NCBI GenBank assembly: GCA_016861185.1
Contig: BOKW01000003.1
Span: 124,001 to 188,000, forward strand
DNA length: 64,000 nucleotides
Direction: 5' to 3'
DNA from: Betaproteobacteria bacterium
GTDB taxonomy: Bacteria; Pseudomonadota; Gammaproteobacteria; Burkholderiales; Burkholderiaceae_F
Shown here: piece after piece, positions 7,161-16,555 of the stretch
Layout: each line of letters opens with the position of its first letter
Numbering within the stretch: position 1 is the stretch's first letter
Notes under the pieces: generated by a model
What the model was told of the DNA's origin: nothing
Database searches by the model: none
What the model saw: only the letters and a program-made list of their open reading frames with translations
Program-made: the position numbers and the translations under genes

Positions 7161-7910
7161 ATGCAGATCCGCACCGTCCCTCCCGCTTCGGGCGCGGTCT
7201 GGCTGCGCGACGGCTGGCGGCTGTTCAAGCGGCAGCCGCTCGGACTGCCGGCGATGGTCGTCGTCTACCTGATGATGCTGTTCCTGCCGGCGCTGCTGCC
7301 CTTCGTCGGCATCGCGATCTCGGGCGTGCTGGCGCCGTTCGCCACGGTCGGGTTGATGAGCGCGTGCCGCGAGGTGGCGTTCGGGCGCGCGCCGAATCCT
7401 TCGCTGTTCGCGCAGCCGTTCCAGGAAGGCAATCCGAACCGGATCAAGCTGTTCCGCCTCGGGCTGATCAACGCGTCGCTGGTCCTGCTGCTCGCCACGC
7501 TGTTCGCGCTGGTCGGCGACGACGGTCGCGTGCCGCCGGCGGACGGGCAGGCCACGCTCGCCGACGTGCCGTGGGACATGCTGCTGCTGCAACTGCTCGC
7601 CTACACGCCCGTGCTCGTGCTGATGTGGTTCGCGCCGCTGCTCGCCGGCTGGCACGGCCTCGGGCCCGCGAAGGCGATGTTCGGCAGCGTCGTCGCGTGC
7701 GGCCGCAATCTGGGAGCGCTGCTGGTCTACGGACTCGTCGCCGGCGCCGCGAGCCTGGTCGCGAGCACCGTGGTCGTGGGTGTGCTCGCGATGCTGATCT
7801 CTTCGCGCGAACTGCTGTCGCTGCTGCTCGCGCCCTTCGGCCTCGTGATGATGACGATCATGCAGGCCAGCTTCTATCCGATGTACCGGTCGATCTTCGG
7901 GGTCGACTAG
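7161..7910 (+). CDS. BPSS1780-family integral membrane protein
   Basis: A 249-residue inner-membrane protein of unknown function. The family signature is the N-terminal SGAVWLRDGWRLFKRQPLG just before the first membrane segment. Hydrophobic segments lie near residues 30-50, 53-72, 95-113, 137-160, 177-205 and 213-235. The gene follows thrB in many Burkholderiales, which supports the organism assignment. The ATG follows the inverted iteron repeat within five bases, and no good ribosome-binding site is visible, so the start is uncertain by a few codons. Confidence 0.82.
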   Translation: MQIRTVPPASGAVWLRDGWRLFKRQPLGLPAMVVVYLMMLFLPALLPFVGIAISGVLAPFATVGLMSACREVAFGRAPNPSLFAQPFQEGNPNRIKLFRLGLINASLVLLLATLFALVGDDGRVPPADGQATLADVPWDMLLLQLLAYTPVLVLMWFAPLLAGWHGLGPAKAMFGSVVACGRNLGALLVYGLVAGAASLVASTVVVGVLAMLISSRELLSLLLAPFGLVMMTIMQASFYPMYRSIFGVD

Positions 7911-7982
7911 AGCGCGCCCGCAGTGCCCGCGCGGCGGCCCGAGACTCGGGCGCCGCGCCGCTTCCCTCCCGGCAAAGAAGGC

Positions 7983-8032
7983 GAGCCGCGTTCGTACGGC
8001 TCGGGTCAATGCGCTGATTTGCGTATTGACCC
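7983..8032. promoter_or_regulatory. Two adjacent hairpins upstream of the methanethiol oxidase gene
   Basis: GAGCCG (7983-7988) pairs with CGGCTC (7997-8002). GGGTCAATGCG (8003-8013) pairs with CGTATTGACCC (8022-8032) with one mismatch around an eight-base loop. They lie 66-115 bases before the gene. The second could be an operator or mRNA structure. Nothing identifies a regulator, and there is no T-run for a terminator. Confidence 0.35.
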
Positions 8033-8097
8033 CGGCGGCCCGCGGACGATGATCTTCGCCACGAGCCGTGCCCCGTCGGCTTCACCGGAGGACCACC

Positions 8098-9297
8098 ATG
8101 CTTCGCCTGAAAGCACTGTCTTGCGCGCTGGCCGGCACGCTGATCGCCGGCGCGGCAACCGCGGAGACCTGCCTGTCGCCCTACATCAAGAGCCTGAAGC
8201 AGCCGGAAAAGGTGATGTACCTGTGGACGCTTCCGGTCGGGCCAGGCTCGGACTTTCTCGCCGTGATCGACGTGAACGTCGCCTCGCCGACCTACGGCAA
8301 GATCCTGAAGAAGATCGAGGTGGGATCGGTCGGCAACGAGGCGCACCACATCGGCTACACCGACGATCGCGGCAAGATCTGGGCCGCAGCGCTGAACACC
8401 AGCCGCTTCTTCATCTTCGACGTGAAGACCGATCCGCTGAACCCGAAGCTGATCCGCACGATCGACAACGTGCCGCAGCTGACGGGGCTTTCGGGCCCGC
8501 ATACGCCGTACGCGATCCCGGGCCGCATGCTGATCAGCATGGCATCCGGACCGGACGGCACCGGGCCGGGCGGCATTGCCGAATTCACCAACGACGGCGA
8601 CTTCGTCGCCAGCCACAAGGCGCCGAATCATCCGTACGAAACCGTGATCAAGCCGGAGTTCAACCGCATGATCACGTCGAGCTGGGTCGAGCAGAAGACC
8701 TTCATGAGCCCGCTCGACAAATGGGATCCGAAGCGCTTCTCCAACACGATGCTGGTGTGGGACCTGAAGGCGCGCAAGATCGTGCAGGAGCTGAAGGGCG
8801 ATCCGATTCCGCTCGCGGCGCGCTGGGCGCTCGCGCCGAACGCCGCCTACGGCTATTCGATCAGCAACGCCGGCGACTCGATCTGGATGTTCCGGCGCCG
8901 CTCCGACGGCAGTTTCACGTACACCAAGGCGGCCGATCTGGCGAAAGGCTGCGCGCCCGGCGACCTGCGCCAGTCGCCCGACGACAAGTATCTGTACCTG
9001 AGCTGCATCGGGCTGGGCGAAGTGCAGGCGTGGGACATCTCCAGGCCCGACAAGATCCGGCTGCACGACACGGTGCAGGGCATCGTGCAGGCGAACATGA
9101 TGCACATGACCAACGACGGCAAAAGGCTGTACGTGACCAACTCGGCGATCAGCACGGTCGACTATTCGCCGCGCTACGCGCTGCGGCTGATCCACGTCGG
9201 GCCCGACGGCAAGATGAAGCAGGACCCGTTCTTCCACATCGACTTCTCCAAAGCGCCGGACGGGCCCGCGCGGTCGCACGACATGCTGCTGAACTGA
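8098..9297 (+). CDS. mtoX: Periplasmic SBP56-family protein, probable methanethiol oxidase
   Basis: Related to human SELENBP1 and bacterial MtoX, copper-dependent oxidases that convert methanethiol to formaldehyde, sulfide and hydrogen peroxide. The 399-residue protein has a signal peptide (MLRLKALSCALAGTLIAGAATA), consistent with a periplasmic enzyme. Family positions are kept: ETCLSPYI at the mature N-terminus, NEAHHIGYTDD near 80, MHMTNDGKRLYVTNS near 340 and the terminal GPARSHDML. GGAGGA precedes the ATG. The next gene, three bases away, is a SCO1-type copper chaperone, the known partner of mtoX. A mauG-like gene, often third in such clusters, is absent. The substrate is inferred from family and context. 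Confidence 0.82.
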   Translation: MLRLKALSCALAGTLIAGAATAETCLSPYIKSLKQPEKVMYLWTLPVGPGSDFLAVIDVNVASPTYGKILKKIEVGSVGNEAHHIGYTDDRGKIWAAALNTSRFFIFDVKTDPLNPKLIRTIDNVPQLTGLSGPHTPYAIPGRMLISMASGPDGTGPGGIAEFTNDGDFVASHKAPNHPYETVIKPEFNRMITSSWVEQKTFMSPLDKWDPKRFSNTMLVWDLKARKIVQELKGDPIPLAARWALAPNAAYGYSISNAGDSIWMFRRRSDGSFTYTKAADLAKGCAPGDLRQSPDDKYLYLSCIGLGEVQAWDISRPDKIRLHDTVQGIVQANMMHMTNDGKRLYVTNSAISTVDYSPRYALRLIHVGPDGKMKQDPFFHIDFSKAPDGPARSHDMLLN

Positions 9298-9300
9298 GCG

Positions 9301-9939
9301 ATGCGCGGCTGGCTCGCGATCCTTGCGCTGGCGGCGCTGCCGGCGGCCGCTCACGATGCGCGCGCGCCGGCCGCGCCGGAGCTTGCGCCCGCGCCGAAAA
9401 TGGCGGTCATCCGCCAGGCGCCCGAGTTCACGCTGCTCGACCCGCACGGAAAGCCGGTGCAGCTCGGGGAGCTGCGCGGCCGCGTCGTGCTGCTGGCGTT
9501 CGTCTACACGACCTGCACCGGCGCGTGCCCGCTGCTGTCGGCCCGGATGGCGCGACTGCAGGCGCGCCTGATCGACGCCGGACTCGCGGATCGCGTGGCG
9601 CTGCTGTCGGTCACCGTCGATCCGGAGCGCGACACGCCGGAAGCGCTGGCACGCTACGCGCGCAAGTTCGACGCGCGGCCGGGCTGGCACTTCCTGCGCG
9701 ACGGCCGCGAACGGATGCAGGCCGTGCTCGCCGCGTACGACGAATGGACGCGGCCGCTGCCCGACGGCGACATCGACCATCCCGCGCGGCTGCACCTGAT
9801 CGACGGCGAGGGACGCGTGCGCGAGATCTACAGCCTGTCGCTCTTCGATGAGCGGCAGGCCTATCTGGACATCGCAGCGCTGCTGCGCGAGGACGCTAGG
9901 CCGCCTGCAGCTTCGCGATCGAGAGCAGCAGCTCCTTGA
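9301..9939 (+). CDS. SCO1/SenC copper chaperone
   Basis: A thioredoxin-fold protein that loads copper onto periplasmic enzymes. It has an N-terminal signal or anchor ([18 protein letters not shown]), the copper-binding CxxxC at residues 72-76 ([11 protein letters not shown]) and the third ligand His in [13 protein letters not shown]. Length (212) is normal. It starts three bases after the methanethiol oxidase gene, so cotranslation is likely and the natural client is that enzyme, although cytochrome oxidase is the classical client of the family. Its last 44 bases overlap the end of the convergent uvrD gene. Confidence 0.9.
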   Translation: MRGWLAILALAALPAAAHDARAPAAPELAPAPKMAVIRQAPEFTLLDPHGKPVQLGELRGRVVLLAFVYTTCTGACPLLSARMARLQARLIDAGLADRVALLSVTVDPERDTPEALARYARKFDARPGWHFLRDGRERMQAVLAAYDEWTRPLPDGDIDHPARLHLIDGEGRVREIYSLSLFDERQAYLDIAALLREDARPPAASRSRAAAP

Positions 9940-12900
9940 CGCCCTGCGGGCCGAAGTTGATCTTCGCGCGCGCGTCGTCGCCGCTGCCTTCGAGCTTGAT
10001 GATCACGCCGTCGCCGAAGCGCGCGTGGCGCACCGATTGGCCGATGCGGAAGCCGTGCACGGTTTGCGGCTTGGGGGTAATGGCCGGCACGGTGGGCTGC
10101 GCGCCGGCGTCGTGCCACTGCCCGTAGCGGATGCCGGCGCTTTCGCGCAGCCGCGGCGTCAGCCACTTGACCGCGCCCTCGGGCAGCTCGTCGATGAAGC
10201 GCGACTTGACCCCGTAGCGCGTCTGCCCGTGCAACATGCGGCTCTGCGCGAAGCTCAGGTAGAGCCGGCGCCGCGCGCGCGTGATCGCGACGTACATCAG
10301 GCGCCGCTCTTCTTCCAGGCCCTCGGGCTCGGTGACGCTGTTGTCGTGCGGGAACAGGCCCTCTTCCAGGCCGGTGATGAAGACCGCGTGGAACTCGAGC
10401 CCCTTGGCGGCGTGCACGGTCATCAGCTGCAGCGCGTCCTGCCCTTCGTTGGCCTGGTTTTCGCCCGCTTCGAGCGATGCGTGCGAAAGGAACGCCGCCA
10501 GCGGCGACGGGATCGCGTTGTCGGTTTCGGCCTGCGTGGCCGGCGCGTCGGCCGCGTAGCCCTCTTCGCCGACGAAAGCGGCGGCGGCGTTGACCAGCTC
10601 GTTCAGGTTCTCGATCCGCTCCTGCCCTTCCCTTTCGGTCCGGTAGTGCGCGACCAGGCCGCTGCGCTCGATCACCGCGTCGACGATCTCCTGCAGCGGC
10701 AGGTTCGCGGTCTCGAAGCGCAGGCTTTCGATCAGCTTGACGAACGTGGCGAGGTTGGCGCCCGCCTTGCCGCTGACGCCGCCCACTGCCGCGTACAGGC
10801 TCTGGTTCGCCGCGCGCGCCGCGTCCTGAAGCTGCTCGAGCGTGCGCGCACCGATGCCGCGCGGCGGGAAATTGACGATGCGCAGGAACGCGGTGTCGTC
10901 GGCCGGGTTCTCGATCAGCCGCAGATAGGCGAGCGCGTGCTTGATCTCCGCGCGCTCGAAGAAGCGCAGTCCGCCGTAGACGCGGTACGGGATGCCGGCG
11001 TTGAACAGCGCGTGCTCGATCACGCGCGACTGCGCGTTCGAGCGGTACAGCACCGCGATCTCGCTGCGCGCCAGCCCCTCGCCGATCAGGTTCTTCACCT
11101 CGTCGACGAGCCACGCGGCCTCCAGCCCGTCGGAGCCGGCTTCGAAGACGCGCACCGGCTCGCCGTGACCCGCGTCGGTCCACAGGTTCTTGCCGAGCCG
11201 GCGCGCGTTGTTGCGGATCAGCGCGTTGGCGGCGTCGAGGATGTGGCCGTGCGAGCGGTAGTTCTGCTCGAGCTTGATGACGTTGCGCACGCGGAACTCG
11301 CGCTCGAAGTCGGCCATGTTGCCGACGTTGGCGCCGCGGAACGCGTAGATCGAGTTGTGCGTCAGCAGGCCGTTGGCGACGAAGTTGTGCGAGGCCTCGA
11401 CGTCGAGGTCGTAGACGGTGACCGTCGCGCGCGGTGCCACCTCGACCGCGGCGACGGTGTCGAAGCCGCCCTCCGCGGTGAAGATCGCCATGCCGGTGCG
11501 CACGTGCTCGGCCTGCGTCAGCGGCAGCGTGCGCCGTCCGAGCCGGGCGCGGCTCAGGATGCGGCCGCCGAGCACGGCGCGGATCCGGCGTGCGTCGTCG
11601 ACGAGTTCGCCGTAGTCGCGGCGGAACATCTGCACGCACCAGCCGCCCTTGCCGTCCTCGACGACGGTCGGCTCGTAGCCCGCCTCCTGGAGCTGCTGCG
11701 CTTGCTTCCTGTCGAGCGTGCGCGCGTACAGCCGGTGGTTCGGCGCCCCGCGGCGCGTTTCCGCGCACAGCGTCAGCAGCACGTCGCCGGGCGCACCGAA
11801 GCTCGGCCGCCGGCGATCGTCGGGGCGATCGGCCGCGAGCTTCAGGTCCTCCAGCAGCCAGCGCGCCGAGCGCTCGGTGTTCAGCGCACCGAACTCCGGC
11901 GGCGGTGCGCCGTTGCCGCGCGCGGTGAAGCCGCGCGTCGGCAACCCGTACTTCAGCGAAAGCACGCGCAGGCGCTGGTGCGCGCTCTGTTCGTCGTCGA
12001 AGGACTCGAGCACCCACACCGACTCGGCGCCTTCGCGCCGCGCGCGGTGACGGAATCCCGGCACGGCCTTGTCATCGACGTGTTCGTTGCGATGCCCCGA
12101 CACGGCGAGCCGGTAGCCCACGCCGGGCTTGTGCATCAGGCAGAGGAAGTGCTTCGGCGGCAGATGCCCGACCGCGTAGCCGGCGAAATGCGTGTGGTCC
12201 GGCGTGCTGGTCAAGGTGCGGCCGCCGGCTGTGCGGATCGTCACCAGCGACGCTTCCATGCTGCGCGCATGCACGCCGATGACGCGCGCGGCGCCGAAAT
12301 GGCCGCCGCCGTAGGCGGAGCGCACGCGGTCGCCCACGCCGACGCGCTCGATCAGCTTCAGCGACCCGTCCTCCATCAGCACCTGCGTTCCGGCGGCCAG
12401 GCACTGATCGTCGTCGCCGACGGCGAACAGGCAGTTGCGTGCGCCGCCGCCTTCGCCTTCGCCGAGGCCGGCAAGCAGCTTGAGCCACTTGTACTGCAGC
12501 ACGTTGGTGTCCTGGAACTCGTCGACCAGGATGTGGCAGAAGCGCTCCTGGTAGTGCGCGCGCAGCGGCTCGTTGCGGGCGAGCAGCTCGTAGCAGCGCA
12601 GCAGCAGCTCGGCGAAATCGACCACGCCTTCGCGCTGGCACTGCGCGTCGTAGGCCGCGTACAGCTCGATGAACCTGCGGTTGTAGTCGTCGTTGACTTC
12701 GACGTCCTTCGCGCGCAGACCGGCTTCCTTGGCGTTGTTGATGAACCACTGCAGGTTGCGCGGCGGATAGCGTTCGTCGTCGACGTTGTTGGCCTTCAGC
12801 AGCCGCTTGATCGCGGAGAGCTGGTCGGCCGAGTCGAGGATCTGGAAGGTCTGCGGCAGATTCGCGTCGCGGTGATGCGCGCGCAGCATCCGGTTGCACA

Positions 12901-13168
12901 GCCCGTGGAAGGTGCCGAGCCACATGCCGCGCACGTTGATCGGCAGCATCGCGGAGAGCCGCGTCAGCATCTCCTTCGCGGCCTTGTTGGTGAAGGTCAC
13001 CGCGAGCACGCCCTGCGGGCTGACCTGGTGCGTCTGGATCAGCCAGGCGATGCGCGTGGTCAGCACGCGCGTCTTGCCGCTGCCGGCGCCGGCGAGGATC
13101 AGGGCGGATTGATTGGGAAGCGTGACCGCCGCGAGCTGGCGGTCGTTCAGATTCTCGAGCAGGTTCAT
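9896..13168 (-). CDS. uvrD: UvrD/PcrA-type DNA helicase precursor containing an intein
   Basis: SF1A 3'-5' helicase of nucleotide-excision and mismatch repair. The precursor has 1090 residues: host 1-255, intein 256-605, host 606-1090. Removing the intein leaves 740 residues, the normal length. Host motifs include Q-motif [11 protein letters not shown], Walker [10 protein letters not shown] at 25-33, the DExx box [11 protein letters not shown] near 223 and motif [15 protein letters not shown]. The intein splits motif III exactly between GDDDQ and SIYAFRGA, so the helicase should be active only after splicing. The ATG at 13168 is chosen because the Q-motif begins a few codons later; upstream in-frame codons are antisense to leuS. 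It diverges from leuS by 63 bases. Confidence 0.96.
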   Translation of the reverse strand: MNLLENLNDRQLAAVTLPNQSALILAGAGSGKTRVLTTRIAWLIQTHQVSPQGVLAVTFTNKAAKEMLTRLSAMLPINVRGMWLGTFHGLCNRMLRAHHRDANLPQTFQILDSADQLSAIKRLLKANNVDDERYPPRNLQWFINNAKEAGLRAKDVEVNDDYNRRFIELYAAYDAQCQREGVVDFAELLLRCYELLARNEPLRAHYQERFCHILVDEFQDTNVLQYKWLKLLAGLGEGEGGGARNCLFAVGDDDQCLAAGTQVLMEDGSLKLIERVGVGDRVRSAYGGGHFGAARVIGVHARSMEASLVTIRTAGGRTLTSTPDHTHFAGYAVGHLPPKHFLCLMHKPGVGYRLAVSGHRNEHVDDKAVPGFRHRARREGAESVWVLESFDDEQSAHQRLRVLSLKYGLPTRGFTARGNGAPPPEFGALNTERSARWLLEDLKLAADRPDDRRRPSFGAPGDVLLTLCAETRRGAPNHRLYARTLDRKQAQQLQEAGYEPTVVEDGKGGWCVQMFRRDYGELVDDARRIRAVLGGRILSRARLGRRTLPLTQAEHVRTGMAIFTAEGGFDTVAAVEVAPRATVTVYDLDVEASHNFVANGLLTHNSIYAFRGANVGNMADFEREFRVRNVIKLEQNYRSHGHILDAANALIRNNARRLGKNLWTDAGHGEPVRVFEAGSDGLEAAWLVDEVKNLIGEGLARSEIAVLYRSNAQSRVIEHALFNAGIPYRVYGGLRFFERAEIKHALAYLRLIENPADDTAFLRIVNFPPRGIGARTLEQLQDAARAANQSLYAAVGGVSGKAGANLATFVKLIESLRFETANLPLQEIVDAVIERSGLVAHYRTEREGQERIENLNELVNAAAAFVGEEGYAADAPATQAETDNAIPSPLAAFLSHASLEAGENQANEGQDALQLMTVHAAKGLEFHAVFITGLEEGLFPHDNSVTEPEGLEEERRLMYVAITRARRRLYLSFAQSRMLHGQTRYGVKSRFIDELPEGAVKWLTPRLRESAGIRYGQWHDAGAQPTVPAITPKPQTVHGFRIGQSVRHARFGDGVIIKLEGSGDDARAKINFGPQGVKELLLSIAKLQAA
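11354..12403 (-). mobile_element. Intein (350 residues) in helicase motif III of UvrD
   Basis: A protein-splicing element in frame within uvrD. Block A starts with Cys1 ([14 protein letters not shown]). Block B has the Thr-x-x-His catalytic pair in TSTPDHTHF (Thr67, His70 of the intein). Block F is [14 protein letters not shown]. Block G ends in the penultimate His and terminal Asn of GLLTHN, and the first extein residue is Ser. All residues for class-1 splicing are present. The first 80 and last 50 residues are the Hint domain. The central 215 or so residues show no LAGLIDADG or HNH motif that I can recognise; a block resembling a worn GIY-YIG fold lies near residues 85-160. Confidence 0.95.
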
Positions 13169-13192
13169 CGCGGTCGCGAGTGTAGCGGCCCC

Positions 13193-13198
13193 TATAAT
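13193..13198 (+). promoter_or_regulatory. Probable -10 box for leuS
   Basis: TATAAT, a perfect sigma-70 -10 hexamer, lies 34 bases before the leuS ATG in the 63-base gap between the divergent uvrD and leuS starts. The matching -35 region (around 13170-13175) is poor. Transcription would start near 13205. Confidence 0.5.
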
Positions 13199-13231
13199 CC
13201 TCGCTCGAAATCCGAGGGCTTGGACAACGCA

Positions 13232-15970
13232 ATGCGCGACAAGTACGCACCGGCCGAGGTCGAAGCGGCCGCGCAATCGCACTGGCAGTCGATCGACGCC
13301 TATCGCGCGCGCGAGAACGATGCGCGCTTTCCGAAAGGCAAGTTCTACGCGTGCTCGATGCTGCCCTACCCCAGCGGCAAGCTGCACATGGGGCACGTGC
13401 GCAACTACACGATCAACGACATGATGTACCGCCATCTGCGCATGAAGGGCTACAACGTCCTGATGCCGATGGGCTGGGATGCGTTCGGCCTGCCCGCGGA
13501 GAACGCGGCGATCAAGAACAAGGTCGCGCCGGCGAAGTGGACGTACGAAAACATCGCCCACATGAAGCGGCAGATGCAGGCGATGGGGCTCGCGATCGAC
13601 TGGTCGCGCGAGATCGCCGCCTGCGATCCGGCCTACTACAAGTGGAACCAGTGGCTGTTCCTGAAGATGCTCGAGAAGGGCATCGCCTACCGCAAGACGC
13701 AGGTCGTCAACTGGGACCCGGTCGACCAGACCGTGCTCGCCAACGAGCAGGTGATCGACGGCCGCGGCTGGCGCACCGGCGCGCTCGTCGAGAAGCGCGA
13801 GATCCCCGGCTACTACCTGGCGATCACGAAGTACGCCGACGAACTGCTCGAGTACACGCTGGACAAGCTGCCCGGCTGGCCCGAGCGCGTGCGGCTGATG
13901 CAGGAGAACTGGATCGGCAAGAGCTACGGCGTGAACTTCGGTTTCCCGTACGACCTCGACGGCAAGCGCGAGCTGCTGCGTGTGTTCACCACGCGCGCCG
14001 ACACGATCATGGGCGTGACCTTCGTCGCGCTCGCCGCCGAGCATCCGCTGGCGACCCGGCTCGCGCGCGACGACGCGCAGGTCGCGGCCTTCGTCGAGGA
14101 GTGCAAGCGCGGCACGGTGATGGAAGCCGATCTCGCGACGATGGAGAAGAAGGGTGTTCCGACCGGCTTCTTCGTCACGCACCCGCTCACGGGCGAGAAG
14201 GTCGAAGTGTGGGTCGGCAACTACGTGCTGATGGGCTACGGCGAAGGCGCGGTGATGGGCGTTCCCGGCCACGACGAACGCGACTTCGCGTTCGCGAAGA
14301 AGTACGGGCTGCCGATCAGGCAGGTGATCGATTGGCCTGCACGGAAAATTCCCCCCGGCACTGCATCGAAAATCCCCCCCGGCCCCCCTTTACAAAAGGG
14401 GGGAGCACAGCAGCCCCCTCTGGAAAAGGGGGCCGACGCGCGCAGCGCGGCGGGGGGATTTTTGAGCGCCGGCACGCGCGACGCTGACGCACCCTTCGAC
14501 GCTGCCTGGCAACCCTGGTACGCCGACAAGGACGGTGTCTGCGTCAACTCGGGCAAGTACGACGGCCTCGCGTACGAGGCCGCGGTCGATGCGATCGCCG
14601 CGGACCTCAAAGCGAAGGGCCTCGGCGACAAGCAGGTGCAGTGGCGGCTGCGCGACTGGGGCATCTCGCGGCAGCGCTACTGGGGCACGCCGATCCCGAT
14701 CATCCACTGCGCCGACTGCGGCCCGGCGCCGGTGCCCGAGGAGGATCTGCCGGTCGTGCTGCCCGAAGATCTGGTGCCCGACGGCAGCGGCAATCCGCTC
14801 GCGAAGGACGAGCGCTTCCTCGCGTGCACATGTCCCAAGTGCGGCAAGCCGGCGCGGCGCGAGACCGACACGATGGACACCTTCGTCGACAGCGCCTGGT
14901 ACTACATGCGCTACTGCTCGCCCGACGCGAAGACGATGGTCGACGCGCGCGTCGACTACTGGATGCCGATGGACCAGTACATCGGCGGCATCGAGCACGC
15001 GGTGCTGCACCTGCTGTACGCGCGCTTCTGGACCAAGGTGATGCGCGATCTGGAACTCGTCAAGTTCGACGAGCCGTTCGTGCGCCTGCTGACGCAGGGC
15101 ATGGTGCTGAACCACATCTGGTCGCGCCGCAACGACAAGGGCGGCATCGAATACTTCTGGCCGCAGGACGTGACGCCCGTGACCGACGCGTCCGGCCGCA
15201 TCGTCGGCGGCAAACTCGCCGACGGCACGCCGGTCGAGTACGGCGGCATCGGCACGATGTCGAAGAGCAAGAACAACGGCGTCGACCCGCAGGACCTGAT
15301 CGACAAGTACGGCGCCGACACCGCGCGGCTGTTCGTGATGTTCGCATCGCCGCCGGAGCAGACGCTCGAGTGGTCGGACACCGGCGTCGAAGGCGCGGCG
15401 CGTTTCCTGCGCAGGCTGTGGAGCTTCGGCTACGGCGTGCGCGACGCGGTCGCCGCCGGCCGTCCGCAACCCGCGTCGCGCTCGGCGGCGCGCTTCGAGT
15501 TGCATCGAACGCTCGGCCAGGTCAACTACGACTACGAACGTCTGCAGTACAACACGGTCGTGTCAGGCGCGATGAAGATGCTCAACACGCTCGAAGCCGC
15601 GCCGCGCGACGAAGCATTTCCCGCGCTCGTGCACGAAGGGCTCGGCATTCTGCTGCGCGTGCTGTCGCCGGTGACGCCGCACATCGGCCACGCGCTGTGG
15701 ACCGAGCTGGGCTACGCCGCGCAGTACGGCGACATCCTCGACGCGCCCTGGCCCGAGCCGGCAGCCGACGCGCTGGCGCAGGACGAGATCGAGCTGGTCG
15801 TGCAGGTCAACGGCAAGCTGCGCGGCGCGGTGCGCGTGCCGGCGCAGGCCGACAAGGCCGCGATCGAAGCGGCGGCGCTCGCCGACGCCAACGTGCGGAA
15901 GTTCGTCGGCGGCAACGCGGTCAAGCGCGTCGTCGTCGTGCCGGGCAAACTGGTCAACGTGGTCGTCTGA
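13232..15970 (+). CDS. leuS: Leucyl-tRNA synthetase with an in-frame repeat insertion
   Basis: Charges tRNA-Leu. At 912 residues it is about 45 longer than usual. The class-I signatures are HMGH at 52-55 ([15 protein letters not shown]) and MSKSK near 675 ([13 protein letters not shown]). The editing domain is present ([21 protein letters not shown]). The zinc-type insertion [13 protein letters not shown] also appears. Residues about 371-421 are low-complexity, Pro/Gly-rich and encoded by a palindromic repeat; they interrupt the stretch between QVIDW and [12 protein letters not shown], a region that is variable in length. A TTG four codons upstream is an alternative start. lptE follows, and holA and proA overlap in sequence, suggesting an operon. 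Confidence 0.97.
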   Translation: MRDKYAPAEVEAAAQSHWQSIDAYRARENDARFPKGKFYACSMLPYPSGKLHMGHVRNYTINDMMYRHLRMKGYNVLMPMGWDAFGLPAENAAIKNKVAPAKWTYENIAHMKRQMQAMGLAIDWSREIAACDPAYYKWNQWLFLKMLEKGIAYRKTQVVNWDPVDQTVLANEQVIDGRGWRTGALVEKREIPGYYLAITKYADELLEYTLDKLPGWPERVRLMQENWIGKSYGVNFGFPYDLDGKRELLRVFTTRADTIMGVTFVALAAEHPLATRLARDDAQVAAFVEECKRGTVMEADLATMEKKGVPTGFFVTHPLTGEKVEVWVGNYVLMGYGEGAVMGVPGHDERDFAFAKKYGLPIRQVIDWPARKIPPGTASKIPPGPPLQKGGAQQPPLEKGADARSAAGGFLSAGTRDADAPFDAAWQPWYADKDGVCVNSGKYDGLAYEAAVDAIAADLKAKGLGDKQVQWRLRDWGISRQRYWGTPIPIIHCADCGPAPVPEEDLPVVLPEDLVPDGSGNPLAKDERFLACTCPKCGKPARRETDTMDTFVDSAWYYMRYCSPDAKTMVDARVDYWMPMDQYIGGIEHAVLHLLYARFWTKVMRDLELVKFDEPFVRLLTQGMVLNHIWSRRNDKGGIEYFWPQDVTPVTDASGRIVGGKLADGTPVEYGGIGTMSKSKNNGVDPQDLIDKYGADTARLFVMFASPPEQTLEWSDTGVEGAARFLRRLWSFGYGVRDAVAAGRPQPASRSAARFELHRTLGQVNYDYERLQYNTVVSGAMKMLNTLEAAPRDEAFPALVHEGLGILLRVLSPVTPHIGHALWTELGYAAQYGDILDAPWPEPAADALAQDEIELVVQVNGKLRGAVRVPAQADKAAIEAAALADANVRKFVGGNAVKRVVVVPGKLVNVVV
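14369..14462. repeat. Palindromic repeat with 11-bp terminal inverted repeats, in-frame in leuS
   Basis: AAAATCCCCCC at the left and GGGGGGATTTT at the right are perfect inverted repeats. Inside are a strong CCCCCCTTT/AAAGGGGGG hairpin and a second C-run/G-run pair around CTGGAAAA. A partial extra copy of the left end (AAAATTCCCCCC) lies 20 bases further left. This is the form of a non-autonomous palindromic element. It carries no stop in the leuS frame and encodes residues such as [21 protein letters not shown]. Confidence 0.78.
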
Positions 15971-15990
15971 CGGCAAGGTCAAAGGCTGTA

Positions 15991-16077
15991 TTCACCACCG
16001 AGATACAGAGGGCACGGAGAAAAGATGAAAACGGAAGCGAAGGCTTTCTCGGCGTTCTCGGTGTCTCGGTGGTTCAT
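15991..16077. repeat. Palindromic CACCACCGAGA repeat supplying the start of lptE
   Basis: ACCACCGAGATAC (15994-16006) pairs with GTGTCTCGGTGGT (16061-16073) with one mismatch, and weaker pairing continues inward (GGCACGGAGAAA with TTTCTCGGCG). This is the familiar accgagacacagag-type bacterial palindrome. The lptE ATG at 16025 lies in the loop region of the element. Confidence 0.75.
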
Positions 16078-16555
16078 ACTGGGCCTCGCATTGATGCTGG
16101 CCTCGTGCGGCTTCAAGCTGCGCGGCGCGCAGCAGTTGCCGTTCGAGACGATCTATCTCGGTTTCGGTCCGAACTCCTCGCTCGGCGCGGAGCTGGCGCG
16201 CAACATCCGCGCGGGAACGAGCACCAAGGTCGTCGCGGATCGCGCGCAGGCGCAGGCGGTGCTGGACGTGCTCGGCGAGGCGCGCGAGCGCGACGTGCTG
16301 TCGGTCAGCGCGCAGGGCCGCGCGCGCGAGTTCCAGCTCCGGCTGCGGCTGCAGTTCCGGCTGCACGACGGCAAAGGGCGCGAATTCATCGCGCCGACGC
16401 AGATCGCCGTGCAACGCGACATCTCGTTCAACGAAGCGCAGGTGCTCGCGAAGGAGTCCGAAGAGGCGCTGCTTTACCGCGACATGCAGACCGACGTGGT
16501 GCAGCAGCTCCTGCGCCGGCTCGCTGCGCTCAAGGCCGATGCAGTTAAAGGCTGA
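16025..16555 (+). CDS. lptE: LPS-assembly outer-membrane lipoprotein LptE
   Basis: LptE plugs and stabilises LptD, the outer-membrane translocon for lipopolysaccharide. The protein has up to 176 residues. A lipobox is clear (LALMLASC, then GFKLRGAQQLPF, the typical mature start). The body ends in EALLYRDMQTDVVQQLLRRL, the usual C-terminus. The first 12 or so codons from the ATG at 16025 come from a palindromic repeat and look unlike a signal peptide. A GTG at 16061 would give MSRWFILGLALMLASC, a compact lipoprotein signal, and is a good alternative start. The end overlaps holA by 17 bases, as in other Proteobacteria. Confidence 0.9.
   Translation: MKTEAKAFSAFSVSRWFILGLALMLASCGFKLRGAQQLPFETIYLGFGPNSSLGAELARNIRAGTSTKVVADRAQAQAVLDVLGEARERDVLSVSAQGRAREFQLRLRLQFRLHDGKGREFIAPTQIAVQRDISFNEAQVLAKESEEALLYRDMQTDVVQQLLRRLAALKADAVKG

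Noticed and set aside
11354-12403. Assembly chimera or unrelated insertion in uvrD
   Set aside because: The frame is continuous, the boundaries fall exactly at invariant splice residues, and Hint blocks A, B, F and G are all present.
9848-13231. A very long plus-strand frame running into leuS
   Set aside because: It is antisense to uvrD, has Arg/Ala/Val/Asp-rich shadow composition and no family motif. Real leuS begins at 13232. High GC keeps the opposite frame open.
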